Positions 18,812-29,919 are shown, numbered from the stretch's first letter. The stretch is 64,000 nucleotides of DNA from Gillisella vitis (GCF_014204625.1 NZ_JACHLU010000011.1:62001-126000); one strand, 5' to 3'. The notes: generated by a model not told the origin, from the letters alone. Numbers and translations are program-made.

Positions 18812-21446
18812 TGTTCACAATCCTCTGGGGAACCACGATAATTTTCTTTGGGCTTTGCCCTTGAAGAGCGGCTTTGACGGCATCCAGATCAAGCGCCGCC
18901 TGACTGACGGTATTTTGATCCGCATCGCGGGCGATTGTCAATTCAGCCCGTTTCTTGCCGTTGATTTGTACTGGCATGGTCACTTCGTTTTCGGCTACCA
19001 GTTCTGGATCAAACACGGGCCATGGGGCCTGCGCAACCAGACCGGAATTACCAAGCGCACTCCAGCATTCCTCGGCCAGATGTGGCGTCATGGGCGCGAC
19101 AATCTGAATCAGGATGTCTGCGGCGTTGCGCACAGCGGCAGTATAAGCTGTATCAGCCTCGCCAGCGGCCACTTTGGTCAGAGGGCTTGCAAGGGTGTTG
19201 ACCAGCTCATAGATGCGCGCCACGGCCTTGTTGAAGGCCAGCTTGTCCAGATCGCCCTGAACCGCCTGCAAGGTCTTGTGGGCGGCCTGCGAGATAGCCT
19301 TGGCATCACCTTCTTTGGCTGGCGCGCTGGTCACAGCCTGAAGGTTTGCAGAGGCTTCCGAGATCAGACGCCAGACGCGCTGAACGAAACGATGTGCCCC
19401 TTCAACCCCGGCTTCCGACCAGATCACGTCACGATCCGGTGGCGAATCAGACAGCACGAAGAAGCGGGCTGTGTCTGCGCCGTAAGAGGCGATAATGTCA
19501 TCCGGGTCCACGACATTTTTCTTGGACTTCGACATTTTTTCAATCGAGCCAATGGTGACTTCATCGCCAGAGGACAGAAGAAAGGCTTTGCGCACGCCGT
19601 CTTTTTCTTCAATGCGAATATCCGCCGGGGCAATCCACTGGCCGTTTGCGCCCTCGCCCAGCTTATAGGTTTCGTGCACCACCATGCCCTGGGTAAACAG
19701 GCTCTTGAAGGGTTCACTCACGGCCACATGGCCGGTTTCACGCATCGCGCGGGTAAAGAAGCGCGAATAGAGCAGGTGCAGGATCGCGTGTTCAATGCCG
19801 CCGATATATTGATCCACTGGCAGCCAGTGGTTGGCAATCGCTGGATCGGTCGGGTTTTCAAAGCGTGGCGCGGTAAAGCGGGTGTAGTACCAGCTGGAGT
19901 CCACGAATGTGTCCATGGTGTCCGTCTCACGGCGGGCAGGCTTGCCGCAGCAGGGGCAGGCAACAAAGCGCCATGTGGGATGGCGGTCCAGCGGGTTGCC
20001 GGGCACATCAAAGGTCACGTCATCGGGCAACTGTACCGGCAGGTCAGCCTTGGGAACGGGCACGACGCCGCAATCATCGCAATGGATGACCGGAATCGGG
20101 CAGCCCCAATAGCGCTGGCGAGAAATACCCCAGTCACGCAGGCGGAAATTGACCTTGCGTTCGCCCACAGGCGCGCCGTTCAGCTGTTCAGCGCAAAGCT
20201 TGGCAACCATGGCTTCAAAGGCTTCATCGGTGGTCATGCCGTCGAGGAAGCGGGAATTGATCATCACGCCGTCTTCGACATAGGCAGTGTCGCCCACGGT
20301 AAAGCTGGCCGCATCGCCATCCTTTGGCATGACAACAGGTACAACAGGCAGATCATATTTGCGGGCGAAATCCAGATCGCGCTGGTCGCCCGATGGGCAG
20401 CCGAAGATGGCACCCGTGCCGTAATCCATCAGCACGAAATTGGCGACATAAACGGGCAGCTCCCAAGCAGGGTCGAGCGGATGCTTGACCTTGATGCCGG
20501 TATCAATGCCCTTCTTCTCGGCGGTTTCCAGCGCTGCCAGTGAGGTGCCTGCACGGCGGCATTCATCACAGAAAGCGGCAACAGCGTCATTGCTTTCCGA
20601 GACGGCCTTGGCCAGCGGATGGTCGGCGGCGATGGCGAGGAAAGACGCGCCAAACAATGTGTCAGGACGGGTGGTGTAAACCTGAACATCGGAAAAACCT
20701 TCGGCCAGCTTGGTCAAAAGTGCATCGTGTCCGGCAATTTCCCACCGCACCGTCAGGCCTTCAGACCGACCGATCCAGTTTTTCTGCATCAGGCGCACTT
20801 TTTCGGGCCACTGGTCCAGCGTGTCCAGTGCATCCAGCAGGTCTTGCGCAAAATCAGTGATCTTGAAGAACCATTGCGTCAACTCGCGCTGCTCGACGAG
20901 GGCGCCGGAGCGCCAGCCGCGACCATCGATCACCTGTTCATTGGCGAGAACCGTGTTGTCAATCGGGTCCCAGTTGACCTTGGATTGCTTGCGATAGATC
21001 AGGCCCTTTTCCATCATGTCGATGAACAGGTGCTGCTGCTGCTGATAATATTCCACATCGCAGGTGGCAAATTCACGGGTCCAGTCCAAAGACAGACCCA
21101 TGGATTTCAGCTGACCGCGCATGGTGGCGATGTTTTGATAGGTCCAGTCCTTGGGGTGGACATTGTTCTGCATGGCCGCGTTTTCAGCCGGCATGCCGAA
21201 CGCATCCCAACCCATGGGGTGCAGAACATTGTAGCCACGGGCGCGCTTGTAACGCGCCACCACATCGCCAAGCGCATAGTTGCGCACGTGGCCAATGTGA
21301 ATGCGGCCGGATGGATAGGGAAACATCTCGAGCACATAATATTTTTCACGCGGGTCTGTGCTGTCGGTTTCAAAGACCTTGGCGTCAGCCCATTTTTCCT
21401 GCCAGCGAGGCTCTGTGTCGCGCGGATTGTAACGTTCTGTGCTCAT
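18801..21446 (-). CDS. leuS: Leucyl-tRNA synthetase
   Basis: This 881-residue class I synthetase has the HIGH motif ([20 protein letters not shown], about residues 44-63), the [12 protein letters not shown] block, an editing CP1 domain with [12 protein letters not shown], and KMSKSKKN at about residue 640. Two Cys pairs (DDCGVVP and CPCCGKP, about 470-510) suggest the usual zinc-binding insertion. It is the first gene of the leuS-lptE-holA operon and divergent from the PLP protein. Confidence 0.97.
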   Translation of the reverse strand: MSTERYNPRDTEPRWQEKWADAKVFETDSTDPREKYYVLEMFPYPSGRIHIGHVRNYALGDVVARYKRARGYNVLHPMGWDAFGMPAENAAMQNNVHPKDWTYQNIATMRGQLKSMGLSLDWTREFATCDVEYYQQQQHLFIDMMEKGLIYRKQSKVNWDPIDNTVLANEQVIDGRGWRSGALVEQRELTQWFFKITDFAQDLLDALDTLDQWPEKVRLMQKNWIGRSEGLTVRWEIAGHDALLTKLAEGFSDVQVYTTRPDTLFGASFLAIAADHPLAKAVSESNDAVAAFCDECRRAGTSLAALETAEKKGIDTGIKVKHPLDPAWELPVYVANFVLMDYGTGAIFGCPSGDQRDLDFARKYDLPVVPVVMPKDGDAASFTVGDTAYVEDGVMINSRFLDGMTTDEAFEAMVAKLCAEQLNGAPVGERKVNFRLRDWGISRQRYWGCPIPVIHCDDCGVVPVPKADLPVQLPDDVTFDVPGNPLDRHPTWRFVACPCCGKPARRETDTMDTFVDSSWYYTRFTAPRFENPTDPAIANHWLPVDQYIGGIEHAILHLLYSRFFTRAMRETGHVAVSEPFKSLFTQGMVVHETYKLGEGANGQWIAPADIRIEEKDGVRKAFLLSSGDEVTIGSIEKMSKSKKNVVDPDDIIASYGADTARFFVLSDSPPDRDVIWSEAGVEGAHRFVQRVWRLISEASANLQAVTSAPAKEGDAKAISQAAHKTLQAVQGDLDKLAFNKAVARIYELVNTLASPLTKVAAGEADTAYTAAVRNAADILIQIVAPMTPHLAEECWSALGNSGLVAQAPWPVFDPELVAENEVTMPVQINGKKRAELTIARDADQNTVSQAALDLDAVKAALQGQSPKKIIVVPQRIVNIVV

Positions 21447-21632
21447 TGATGTGCGTCCGGATTCAATCTGTATCTGCTTCGTATTTGGGTTGGACCTTCA
21501 TCATGAAACGGCTCTAGCGTCAAGGTTTTGGGGGCCAACAAGGGTTTTTCCTGTCGATGGAAAGGTGTCTGGCTCTTGCCTTTGTTATCAACTATCCTGA
21601 AAACAGCAGGAAATTGAAAAACGCGAGTTTGC

Positions 21633-22295
21633 ATGATGACGATTGAAGAACGACTGGCTGAGGTAAAAAGCAAGATTTCTAATGCGGCGGACGAGGCCAA
21701 TCGCAAGCCGGAGTCTGTGCAACTGGTGGCCGTGTCCAAAACCTTTGATGCCGATGCCATTCGCCCGGTGATCGCGGAAGGCCAGCGCGTGTTTGGTGAA
21801 AACCGTGTGCAGGAAGCCCAAGGAAAATGGCCGCTTTTGAAAAGCGAAACCGATGGCATAGAGCTTCATCTGATTGGGCCGCTGCAATCCAACAAGGCCG
21901 CCGATGCTGTGGCCTTATTTGATGTGATTGAGACGGTGGATCGGGAAAAGATTGCCCGTGCCCTTGCTGATGAAATGCGCAAGCAAGGCAAAAAGCCACG
22001 GCTCTATGTGCAGGTCAACACGGGATCGGAGCCGCAAAAGGCGGGGATTGATCCGCAGGAAACTGTTGCTTTTGTTGAACTGTGCCGCACGGAACTCGGC
22101 CTTTCGTTTGAAGGGCTGATGTGCATTCCACCTGCCGATGAAAATCCCGGTCCGCATTTTGCGCTGCTGGCAAAGCTTGCCAAGCAATGCGATGTTGCGC
22201 GCCTGTCCATGGGCATGTCGGGCGATTATGAGACGGCAATCGCGTTTGGCGCAACAAGTGTAAGGGTTGGGTCGGCCATATTTGGCAACCGTTGA
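21633..22295 (+). CDS. YggS-family pyridoxal phosphate homeostasis protein
   Basis: The 220-residue single-domain alanine-racemase-like barrel has the PLP Lys in VQLVAVSKTF (about residue 36), FGENRVQEAQGKW, and the phosphate-binding tail LSMGMSGDYETAIAFGATSVRVGSAIFG. Family members bind PLP and affect vitamin B6 and amino-acid balance. The gene starts with two Met codons. It converges on the TrcR-like gene across a bidirectional terminator. Confidence 0.94.
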   Translation: MMTIEERLAEVKSKISNAADEANRKPESVQLVAVSKTFDADAIRPVIAEGQRVFGENRVQEAQGKWPLLKSETDGIELHLIGPLQSNKAADAVALFDVIETVDREKIARALADEMRKQGKKPRLYVQVNTGSEPQKAGIDPQETVAFVELCRTELGLSFEGLMCIPPADENPGPHFALLAKLAKQCDVARLSMGMSGDYETAIAFGATSVRVGSAIFGNR

Positions 22296-22350
22296 TTTTA
22301 TTTATAAGCTGTGCTTAATATTGCATTGCGACGGACTGAGCGCTGAAACG

Positions 22351-22384
22351 AAAAACCCCGGCAGCATTTGCTCCGGGGTTTTTT
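22351..22384. terminator. Bidirectional terminator between the PLP protein and trcR-like gene
   Basis: An 11-bp perfect stem (AAAAACCCCGG / CCGGGGTTTTT) with an 11-base loop and T-tracts on both strands lies between convergent genes. Confidence 0.93.
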
Positions 22385-22408
22385 GATGTCCAAGAGTGGA
22401 ACGAGAGA

Positions 22409-23107
22409 TCAATATTGATCGTCTTCTTCTTCGTCCTTGCGGTCTGAGGACAGCGACTTGAGCTTGGCAAACACGGCGTTGGCGTCGATCTCTTTTTCTT
22501 CTTCCTGCGCGTAGAAATCGAGATGTTCGGTGGCAGATGCCGCCTGCAAGGTTGCGCCCAACTCTGCGGCGGTTGGCAGAGGGCGACCCTTGGATGCCTT
22601 TTCCACTTCCATGTCGAGATCAATCTGGCTGCACAGACCCAGCGTGACTGGGTCCATTGGCGCAAGGTTGGTGGAGTTCCAATGGGTGCGCTCGCGGATC
22701 TGCTCGATTGTGCTCTTGGTGGTGCCGACGAGGCGCGAAATCTGCGTGTCTTTCAGCTCAGGATGGTTGCGCACCAGCCACAGAATGGCATTGGGACGGT
22801 CCTGACGCTTGGAAACCGGGGTGTAGCGTGGGCCACGGCGCTTGGACTCTGGTACGCGCACCTTTGGCTCGGAAACCTTGAGCTTGTAATGGATGTCTTT
22901 TTCAGCACGAGCAATTTCATCGCGCGAGAGCTGGCCGGTTGCAATAGGATCCAGCCCCTTGATGCCCGTTGCTGCTTCGCCATCCGCAATTGCCTTGATT
23001 TCAAGCGGGTGCATTTTGCAGAACTGGGCAATCTGATCGAATGACAGCGCCGTATTGTCGACGAGCCATACAGCTGTTGCCTTGGGCATGAGCAGTGTTT
23101 GGGCCAT
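22409..23107 (-). CDS. TrcR-like cell-cycle transcriptional regulator (DUF1013)
   Basis: This 232-residue protein matches the DUF1013 family, found almost only in Alphaproteobacteria, members of which are called cell-cycle regulator TrcR. Visible parts are the start AQTLLMPKATAVWLVDNTAL, the FDQIAQFCKMHPLEIKAI segment resembling an HTH, a second HTH-like block (NHPELKDTQISRLVGTTKSTIEQI), and an acidic C-terminal tail. The frame is open to 23215, but the ATG at 23107 has AAGGA at good spacing and gives the family N terminus. The direct targets cannot be read from the sequence. Confidence 0.85.
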   Translation of the reverse strand: MAQTLLMPKATAVWLVDNTALSFDQIAQFCKMHPLEIKAIADGEAATGIKGLDPIATGQLSRDEIARAEKDIHYKLKVSEPKVRVPESKRRGPRYTPVSKRQDRPNAILWLVRNHPELKDTQISRLVGTTKSTIEQIRERTHWNSTNLAPMDPVTLGLCSQIDLDMEVEKASKGRPLPTAAELGATLQAASATEHLDFYAQEEEKEIDANAVFAKLKSLSSDRKDEEEDDQY

Positions 23108-23435
23108 GAACTTACAATCCTTCTGTAGGTCCGCGCCGGGTGTCGCGGGCCGTGGATCTAACCACAATTTCCGGGAATTCATTATTCCCATACCCTGATT
23201 GTCGCATAAATGCAATTCTTCCCATGCGGAATGACCTTTGTCTAATTGATGCTGTGCGTTGACCTGCTATGAATCTCGTCGGGATGTACAAAAGTGTCAC
23301 GTGATTTTGACAAGCAACCATGCTCCAAGCAGTGTTAGGTGCTTAACGTGAAACGGATGCGTATATGCGGCAGGAGTGGAGAGAGTGGAGCTCTCCGTAG
23401 CCCTTCAAGGGCTACACGATACAAGGAGGATTGTG
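23108..23435. promoter_or_regulatory. Divergent promoter region trcR-like / acsA with leader hairpins
   Basis: About 330 bases contain no gene that I can support. Two small inverted repeats stand just before the acsA ribosome site: GGAGAG / CTCTCC at 23378-23396 and GTAGCCCTT / AAGGGCTAC at 23397-23415. They may shape the acsA leader. A loose parS-like sequence at 23340-23355 (13 of 16) was not accepted. Confidence 0.4.
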
Positions 23436-25391
23436 ATGTCGGCCAAGATTTATCCCGTTTTGAAATCGGCCAAGGCCCAGGCTATGATCGATAGCGACAA
23501 GTATCAGAAATGGTACGAGGAAAGCATTGAAGAGCCTGAGAAATTCTGGTCCAAACACGGCAAGCGGATCGATTGGTACAAGCCCTATACCAAGGCGAAA
23601 AACACCAGCTTCAAGGGCAAGGTCTCGATCAAGTGGTTTGAAGATGGCCTGACCAATGTGTCTTACAACTGCATTGACCGGCATTTGAAAACCCATGGCG
23701 ACCGCACGGCGATTATCTGGGAAGGTGACAATCCCTATATCGACAAGCGCATCACCTATAACCAGCTCTATGAGAATGTGTGTCGCCTTGCCAATGTGCT
23801 CAAAGCCAATGGCGTCAAGAAGGGCGATCGCGTTACCATCTATATGCCAATGATACCGGAAGCCACCTATGCCATGCTGGCCTGCGCCCGCATTGGTGCC
23901 GTGCATTCGGTGGTGTTTGGCGGTTTCTCGCCAGAGGCACTGGCAGGCCGCATTGTTGACTGCGAATCGACCTTTATCATCACCTGTGATGAAGGCGTGC
24001 GGGGTGGCAAGCCCGTGGCCTTGAAGGAAAATACCGACATCGCCATTGATATTGCCGCCAAGCAATATGTCATCGTCAACAAGGTGCTGGTGGTGCGCCG
24101 CACCGGCGGCAAGGTTGGTTGGGCACCGGGCCGCGATCTCTGGTATCATCAGGAAGTGGCCAAGGTGAAGCCCGATTGCCCGCCGGTGAAAATGAAGGCG
24201 GAAGATCCGCTGTTTATTCTCTATACTTCTGGTTCCACCGGAAAGCCCAAGGGCGTGCTGCACACCACGGGCGGCTATCTCGTTTACGTCTCTATGACCC
24301 ATGAATATGTGTTTGATTACAAGGACGGCGAGGTGTTCTGGTGCTCGGCGGATGTGGGCTGGGTCACAGGCCATTCCTATATTGTCTACGGACCCCTGGC
24401 CAATTGCGCCACCACGGTGATGTTTGAAGGTGTGCCGAACTTCCCGGACCAGGGACGTTTCTGGGAAATCGTCGACAAGCACAAGGTCAATATTTTCTAC
24501 ACGGCACCCACCGCCATTCGATCCTTGATGGGCGCAGGGGATGAGTTCGTCAAGCGCTCGTCGCGCTCTTCCTTGCGTCTGCTGGGGTCGGTGGGTGAGC
24601 CGATCAATCCCGAAGCCTGGGAATGGTACTATGACGTGGTGGGCGACAAGCGTTGCCCAATTGTCGATACCTGGTGGCAGACAGAAACCGGCGGCATTCT
24701 GATCAGCCCCCTGCCCGGTGCAACCGATCTCAAGCCCGGTTCGGCCACCCGTCCCTTCTTTGGCGTCAAGCCGCAGCTGGTGGACAATGAAGGCAATGTG
24801 CTGGAAGGTGCTGCCGACGGCAATCTCTGCATCATCGACAGTTGGCCGGGTCAGGCCCGCACGATTTATGGCGATCATAACCGCTTCGTGCAGACCTATT
24901 TCTCGACGTATAAAGGCAAATACTTCACCGGCGACGGTTGCCGCCGTGATGAGGATGGCTATTACTGGATCACCGGCCGCGTGGATGACGTGTTGAACGT
25001 CTCCGGCCACCGTTTGGGCACAGCGGAAGTGGAATCGGCGCTGGTATCGCACCATCTGGTGTCCGAGGCCGCCGTGGTGGGCTATCCCCATGCTATCAAG
25101 GGTCAGGGCATTTATTGCTATGTCACGCTGATGGCCGGGCACGAGGGCAATGAAGAGCTGCGCCAAACGCTGATCAAGCATGTGCGGGCTGAAATTGGCC
25201 CGATTGCTTCGCCGGATAAGGTGCAGTTTGCGCCGGGCCTGCCCAAAACCCGCTCTGGCAAGATCATGCGGCGTATTTTGCGCAAAATCGCCGAGGATGA
25301 TTTCAGCGCTTTGGGCGATACCTCGACCTTGTCTGATCCGGCTGTGGTGGATGACTTGATTGAAAATCGCCAAAACAGGCAAGTTGCTTGA
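23436..25391 (+). CDS. acsA: Acetyl-CoA synthetase
   Basis: This 651-residue AMP-forming enzyme makes acetyl-CoA from acetate, ATP and CoA. It has the P-loop-like [20 protein letters not shown] (about 260-279), the WWQTETGG block, and the C-terminal [15 protein letters not shown], whose Lys is the one controlled by acetylation in homologues. The open frame extends upstream to 23376, but AGGAGGA before the ATG at 23436 fixes the start. A terminator follows. Confidence 0.97.
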   Translation: MSAKIYPVLKSAKAQAMIDSDKYQKWYEESIEEPEKFWSKHGKRIDWYKPYTKAKNTSFKGKVSIKWFEDGLTNVSYNCIDRHLKTHGDRTAIIWEGDNPYIDKRITYNQLYENVCRLANVLKANGVKKGDRVTIYMPMIPEATYAMLACARIGAVHSVVFGGFSPEALAGRIVDCESTFIITCDEGVRGGKPVALKENTDIAIDIAAKQYVIVNKVLVVRRTGGKVGWAPGRDLWYHQEVAKVKPDCPPVKMKAEDPLFILYTSGSTGKPKGVLHTTGGYLVYVSMTHEYVFDYKDGEVFWCSADVGWVTGHSYIVYGPLANCATTVMFEGVPNFPDQGRFWEIVDKHKVNIFYTAPTAIRSLMGAGDEFVKRSSRSSLRLLGSVGEPINPEAWEWYYDVVGDKRCPIVDTWWQTETGGILISPLPGATDLKPGSATRPFFGVKPQLVDNEGNVLEGAADGNLCIIDSWPGQARTIYGDHNRFVQTYFSTYKGKYFTGDGCRRDEDGYYWITGRVDDVLNVSGHRLGTAEVESALVSHHLVSEAAVVGYPHAIKGQGIYCYVTLMAGHEGNEELRQTLIKHVRAEIGPIASPDKVQFAPGLPKTRSGKIMRRILRKIAEDDFSALGDTSTLSDPAVVDDLIENRQNRQVA

Positions 25392-25401
25392 TGATACAGA
25401 G

Positions 25402-25434
25402 AGGGATGGGTATTTTCGCCCGTCCCTTTTTCTT
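25402..25434 (+). terminator. Terminator after acsA
   Basis: AGGGATGGG pairs with CCCGTCCCT (one G-U) around an 8-base loop and is followed by TTTTTCTT. Confidence 0.85.
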
Positions 25435-25618
25435 CCCATACGGGCTACAATCCGCAATGGCACTCGTAATATCGGCACAAAACGATTATATGGGAGTTTC
25501 TTAGGGTATTTTGCGACAGTCAAAACTGGACAGGATGCGTTAAGCCATTGATTCTAAGCATAGCGTTCTCTCAAACCTGTTTGATGTTGGCGAACGGTAT
25601 GCTTTTGCAGGAGTTCCC

Positions 25619-26062
25619 ATGGCCCGGATCGATCAATCCGATGACTGGCGCGAAAAACATGCGCCGACCATTAGCACCTTCGAATCGCTTGCGATCGAGG
25701 CATTTGGCACGTTGCCACAAGAGTTTCGGGATCTGACGGGCAATCTGATTATCGAAGTCGCTGACTTTCCAACCGATGACGTGTTTGAAGACATGGCGCT
25801 GGAAACGCCCTTCGATTTGCTGGGCCTGTTTGAAGGTCAGGGCATTTCAGAGCGGTTCACCATGGATACGGGTGATCTTCCCAATAAAATCATTCTCTAT
25901 CGGCGCCCGATTCTGGATTACTGGGCCGAAAACGATGAAACCCTGGGCGATATTGTCACCCATGTGCTGATCCACGAGATTGGCCATCATTTTGGCCTCT
26001 CCGACGATGACATGGAGCGGATTGAGGAAAACGCTGATTCACCGCTGGGTGATCATTCCTGA
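25619..26062 (+). CDS. Zincin-like metallopeptidase family protein (DUF1025)
   Basis: This 147-residue protein has a C-terminal HEIGHHFGLSDDD motif: the HExxH zinc site at residues 119-123 and a candidate third ligand Asp nearby. The N-terminal part (TFESLAIEAFGTLPQEFRDL) is typical of this short family. No signal peptide is present, so it is probably cytoplasmic. Its substrate is unknown. An AGGAG ribosome site precedes the ATG. It converges on pyc through a strong terminator. Confidence 0.88.
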   Translation: MARIDQSDDWREKHAPTISTFESLAIEAFGTLPQEFRDLTGNLIIEVADFPTDDVFEDMALETPFDLLGLFEGQGISERFTMDTGDLPNKIILYRRPILDYWAENDETLGDIVTHVLIHEIGHHFGLSDDDMERIEENADSPLGDHS

Positions 26063-26083
26063 ATGCGACCATGGAAATGATGC

Positions 26084-26123
26084 AAAAAGCGCTACGGGCT
26101 GGATAAGCCCGCAGCGCTTTTTT
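26084..26123. terminator. Bidirectional terminator between the metallopeptidase and pyc
   Basis: AAAAAGCGCT, CGGGCT and their complements form a stem of about 17 pairs with one bulge around a short GGATA loop. Runs of A and T flank both ends. Confidence 0.92.
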
Positions 26124-26126
26124 TGA

Positions 26127-29100
26127 TCATTCCATGACGATCAAAAGATCCTTGGCATCAATCTGATCGCCATTTTTCACCAGCACTTCAACGATTTTGC
26201 CAGGCTTTTCGGCGTGAAGAGCGGTTTCCATCTTCATCGCTTCAATTGACAGCAGCACGTCGCCAGCCTTGATCTGTTGACCGGAAGAAACAAAAACCCG
26301 CGAGATGACGCCGGGCATTGGCGCGCCAATGTGGTTGGCGTTCTCGGATTCTGCCTTGCGCCGGGCGGCAATCGTTGCTGTTTTGCTCCGATCCGGCACT
26401 TTGATGCGGCGTGGCTGGCCGTTGAGTTCAAAAAACACGGTGACCAGCCCCTGCGCATCGGGTGCGCTGGTGGCCTGATTGACGATCACCAGAGTTTTGC
26501 CCTTTTCGATTTCGGCAAACAATTCACCGCCATCGGCAATGCCGTAGAAATAGGCAGGCGTGGGCAGAACCGAGACGGGACCATAGGTGTCTGATGCCAG
26601 CGCAAAATCGGTGAAGACTTTGGGGTACATCAAATAAGAGGCGAATTCAAAATCATCGACGGGCCGTTCCAGCTTGTCTTCAATGACTTTGCGCTCGGCT
26701 TCCAGATCAGCTTCTTTCAGCAGAGAGCCGGGACGCACGGTATAGGGCTGTTCGCCTTTCAATGCCTTCTTTTGCAGCGCCTGTGGCCAGCCGCTGGGCG
26801 GCTGACCCAGATCGCCCTTCAGCATCGACACCACCGAATCCGGGAAGGCAATGTCCTTCTGTGGATCTTCAACGTCTGCAACGGTCAGATCCTGCGCCAC
26901 CATCATCAGGGCCATATCACCCACCACCTTGGAGGATGGCGTGACCTTGACGATGTCGCCAAACATCTGGTTGGCGTCTGCATAGGCTTGCGCCACTTCA
27001 TGCCAGCGGGTTTCGAGGCCCAACGAGCGCGCCTGTTCCTTCAGGTTGGTGAACTGGCCGCCCGGCATTTCATGCAGATACACTTCTGATGCCGGTCCCT
27101 TGAGGTCGCTTTCAAAGGCAGCATACTGGCCACGCACGGCCTCCCAATAAAAGGAAATGCGCCTGATCCATTCGGGGTCCAGACCGGATTCGCGCTCGGT
27201 GCCGGTCAGCGCTTCAACAATCGAGCCAAGGCATGGCTGCGACGTATTGCCAGACAGCGAATCCATGGCAGCATCAACAACATCCACACCCGCATCAATG
27301 GCGGCCAGAACGGTGGCCGCAGAAATGCCGGAGGTGTCGTGCGTGTGGAAATGAATGGGCAGACTGGTGGCTTCGCGCAGGGCCTTGAACAGCACCCGTG
27401 CAGCCGCAGGCTTGAGCAGACCCGCCATGTCTTTCAGCGCGATGATATGGGCACCGGCCTTTTCCAGCTCGACCGCCAGATTGGTGTAATATTTCAGGTC
27501 GTATTTGGGCCGGGCGCTGTTGAGAAGATCGCCGGTGTAGCAAATGGCGGCTTCACACAGCTTGTTTTCTTCCTGCACGGCATCCATGGACACGCGCATG
27601 TTATCGACCCAGTTCAGGCAATCGAACACGCGGAACAGGTCAATGCCGCCCTTGGCGGCCTGCCGGACGAAATATTTGACAACATTATCCGGGTAATTGG
27701 TATAGCCAACGCCGTTGGCACCGCGCAGCAGCATTTGCAGCAGCAGGTTTGGTGCCCCTTCGCGCACCAGTGCCAGGCGCTCCCATGGGTCTTCCGTCAA
27801 AAAGCGCATGGAGACATCGAAGGTTGCCCCGCCCCAGCATTCCAGTGAGAAAAGGTTGGGCAGTGCCTTGGCATAAATCGGGGCAATGCGGGCAATATCA
27901 TGGGTGCGCATCCGGGTGGCCAGCAAGGATTGGTGGCCATCACGCATGGTTGTATCGGTGATCAACACACGCTTTTCATGGCGCATCCATTCCGAAAAGC
28001 CCTTCGGGCCAAGCGCGTCGAGCTTTTGCTTTGTGCCGTCAGCAATCTCGCTTTCAATATAGGGCAAAACGGGCTTTGCCGCTTTTTCTGAGGGTTTTGG
28101 CCGGTTCTTTGTTTCCGGGTGGCCGTTGATGGTCACATCGGCCAGATAGGTCAACAGTTTGGTGGCACGGTCCTGCCGCTTTACCTGCGAAAACAGCTCT
28201 GGTGTCGTATCGATAAAGCGGGTGGTATAGCTGTTATCACGGAAACTCGGATGGGTGATAATTGCTTCAAGGAAGGTCAGATTGGTGGCAACGCCACGAA
28301 TGCGGAACTCGCGCAGCGCCCGATCCATACGGCTGATGGCTTCTTGCGGCGTGCTGCCAGCCGCCGTGACCTTGACCAGCAAGGGATCATAATAGCGGGT
28401 GATGATGGCACCAGTATAGGCTGTTCCGGCATCCAGACGAATGCCAAAGCCCGCCGCAGACCGATAGGCGGTCATGCGGCCATAGTCTGGAATGAAATTA
28501 TGTTCCGGATCTTCCGTGGTCACACGGCATTGCAGGGCATGGCCATGCAGGCGAATGTCTTCCTGTTTTGGCACGCCGGATTCGGGCGTGCCAATGGCAA
28601 AGCCTTCCAGAATATGAATCTGGGCTTTCACAATGTCGATGCCGGTCACAACTTCCGTGACGGTGTGCTCCACCTGAATACGCGGATTGACCTCGATGAA
28701 GTAGAATTTTCCGGTGTCGGCATCCATCAGATATTCGACGGTTCCGGCCCCGATATAGCCCGTGGCGCGGGCAATTTTCAACGAATAGTCGGCCAGTTCC
28801 TGCCGCTGCGCTTCATTCAGGTAAGGGGCTGGCGCGCGCTCGACAACTTTCTGGTTGCGGCGCTGCACCGAGCAATCACGTTCAAACAGATGCACGGCAT
28901 TGCCATGCGTATCGCCCAGAATCTGGCTCTCGACATGGCGGGCGCGCTCAACCAGCTTTTCGAGATAGACTTCATCCTTGCCAAAGGCGGCTTGCGCCTC
29001 GCGCTTGGCTTCCGTGACTTCTTTTTGCAGATCGGCTTCGCTTCTGATCACGCGCATACCGCGTCCACCACCGCCCCATGAGGCTTTGAGCATCAGTGGA

Positions 29101-29582
29101 TAGCCAATTCCGGCGGCCATTTTGGCAACTTCAGCCATGTCATCCGGCAGAGGCTCCGTGGCCGGAACCACGGGAACACCGATGTCGATGGCCAGATTGC
29201 GCGCGGCCACCTTATTGCCCAATTGCCGCATGGTTTCGGCTTTAGGGCCAATAAAAATCAGACCTGCATCGTTACAGGCATCAACAAATTCAGGACTTTC
29301 AGACAAAAGACCATAGCCAGGGTGAATGGCATCCGCGCCTGAAAGCTTGGCAACACGAATGATTTCTTCAATCGACAGATAGCTCTCAATCGGCCCAAGA
29401 TCACGTTTCAGATGCGGGCCACGGCCAACCTGATAACTTTCGTCTGCCTTGAAACGATGCAGGGAGAGTTTGTCTTCTTCCGCCCAGATGGCGACGGTTT
29501 TGATGCCAAGTTCATTGGCGGCGCGAAACACGCGAATGGCGATTTCGGAACGGTTGGCAACAAGAATTTTCGAAATAGACAA
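26127..29582 (-). CDS. pyc: Pyruvate carboxylase
   Basis: This 1151-residue single-chain enzyme carboxylates pyruvate to oxaloacetate. The biotin carboxylase part (about 1-460) starts ILVANRSEIAIRVFRAA and includes the ATP-grasp loop WGGGGRGMRV. The carboxyltransferase (about 530-800) starts LITDTTMRDGHQSLLATRMR. The C-terminal biotin domain has EAMKMETALH with the biotin Lys at about 1117. The start codon is TTG, preceded by AGGAGG at five bases, which makes the choice firm although unusual. A long perfect hairpin lies about 120 bases upstream. Confidence 0.97.
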   Translation of the reverse strand: MSISKILVANRSEIAIRVFRAANELGIKTVAIWAEEDKLSLHRFKADESYQVGRGPHLKRDLGPIESYLSIEEIIRVAKLSGADAIHPGYGLLSESPEFVDACNDAGLIFIGPKAETMRQLGNKVAARNLAIDIGVPVVPATEPLPDDMAEVAKMAAGIGYPLMLKASWGGGGRGMRVIRSEADLQKEVTEAKREAQAAFGKDEVYLEKLVERARHVESQILGDTHGNAVHLFERDCSVQRRNQKVVERAPAPYLNEAQRQELADYSLKIARATGYIGAGTVEYLMDADTGKFYFIEVNPRIQVEHTVTEVVTGIDIVKAQIHILEGFAIGTPESGVPKQEDIRLHGHALQCRVTTEDPEHNFIPDYGRMTAYRSAAGFGIRLDAGTAYTGAIITRYYDPLLVKVTAAGSTPQEAISRMDRALREFRIRGVATNLTFLEAIITHPSFRDNSYTTRFIDTTPELFSQVKRQDRATKLLTYLADVTINGHPETKNRPKPSEKAAKPVLPYIESEIADGTKQKLDALGPKGFSEWMRHEKRVLITDTTMRDGHQSLLATRMRTHDIARIAPIYAKALPNLFSLECWGGATFDVSMRFLTEDPWERLALVREGAPNLLLQMLLRGANGVGYTNYPDNVVKYFVRQAAKGGIDLFRVFDCLNWVDNMRVSMDAVQEENKLCEAAICYTGDLLNSARPKYDLKYYTNLAVELEKAGAHIIALKDMAGLLKPAAARVLFKALREATSLPIHFHTHDTSGISAATVLAAIDAGVDVVDAAMDSLSGNTSQPCLGSIVEALTGTERESGLDPEWIRRISFYWEAVRGQYAAFESDLKGPASEVYLHEMPGGQFTNLKEQARSLGLETRWHEVAQAYADANQMFGDIVKVTPSSKVVGDMALMMVAQDLTVADVEDPQKDIAFPDSVVSMLKGDLGQPPSGWPQALQKKALKGEQPYTVRPGSLLKEADLEAERKVIEDKLERPVDDFEFASYLMYPKVFTDFALASDTYGPVSVLPTPAYFYGIADGGELFAEIEKGKTLVIVNQATSAPDAQGLVTVFFELNGQPRRIKVPDRSKTATIAARRKAESENANHIGAPMPGVISRVFVSSGQQIKAGDVLLSIEAMKMETALHAEKPGKIVEVLVKNGDQIDAKDLLIVME

Positions 29583-29818
29583 TGGGCCCTCCTCAGCAGC
29601 TGACGCAACCTTTCGCGTCTGCGAAAAGAATTGATAGCTTCAGTTAAGGGGATACGCAATTTCTGCGCAATGCAACATAAAAAAATATTCGGCTGTCGGA
29701 AGCGCTCAAGAAGCGGCTTTTTTAAAAAAAACGCTTCTTGAGCAGCCTGATCGTGCACTGAGACATTCACGTCGCTGATGCTTTCGCCTCACTCCAGCCT
29801 GAATGTCGATCCGCTCTC
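29583..29818. promoter_or_regulatory. pyc upstream region with a 12-bp inverted repeat
   Basis: No gene is supported here. GCTCAAGAAGCG at 29704-29715 and its perfect complement at 29732-29743 enclose GC-T6-A8, so the two arms can extend into a T/A stem of about 20 pairs. It lies upstream of pyc and downstream of the luxR-type gene and could terminate either transcript or act as an operator. Confidence 0.5.
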
Positions 29819-29919
29819 GAGTCTGTCAGGTTCAGATTGAACCAGACAGACTCCATATTCCTTTGTTTTCGTTTGTCTTTTAGGGAAAACCGGAGTCCAC
29901 TTTTCCCTGACAAACTCTA
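29819..29919 (-). repeat. CTAGAG two-hairpin repeat, copy C (most complete)
   Basis: On the minus strand, module 1 is CTAGAGTTTGTCAGGGAAAA with stem GGGAAAA / TTTTCCC around GTGGACTCCGG. Module 2 is a 35-base palindrome with arms GAGTCTGTC, GGTTCA and their complements (29819-29853). The TAG in CTAGAG is the stop codon of the LuxR-type gene. Confidence 0.88.

Noticed and set aside
18771..20543. 590-codon open frame antisense to leuS
   Set aside because: Same codon-bias mirror effect; leuS itself is certain from HIGH and KMSKS motifs.
23340..23355. parS-like sequence TGCTTAACGTGAAACG upstream of acsA
   Set aside because: Three mismatches including one in the central CACGTG; far weaker than the other sites.
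23412..25523. 703-codon open frame antisense to acsA
   Set aside because: It is a mirror of strong codon bias in acsA; composition is rich in His, Gly and Ile and it has no domain.
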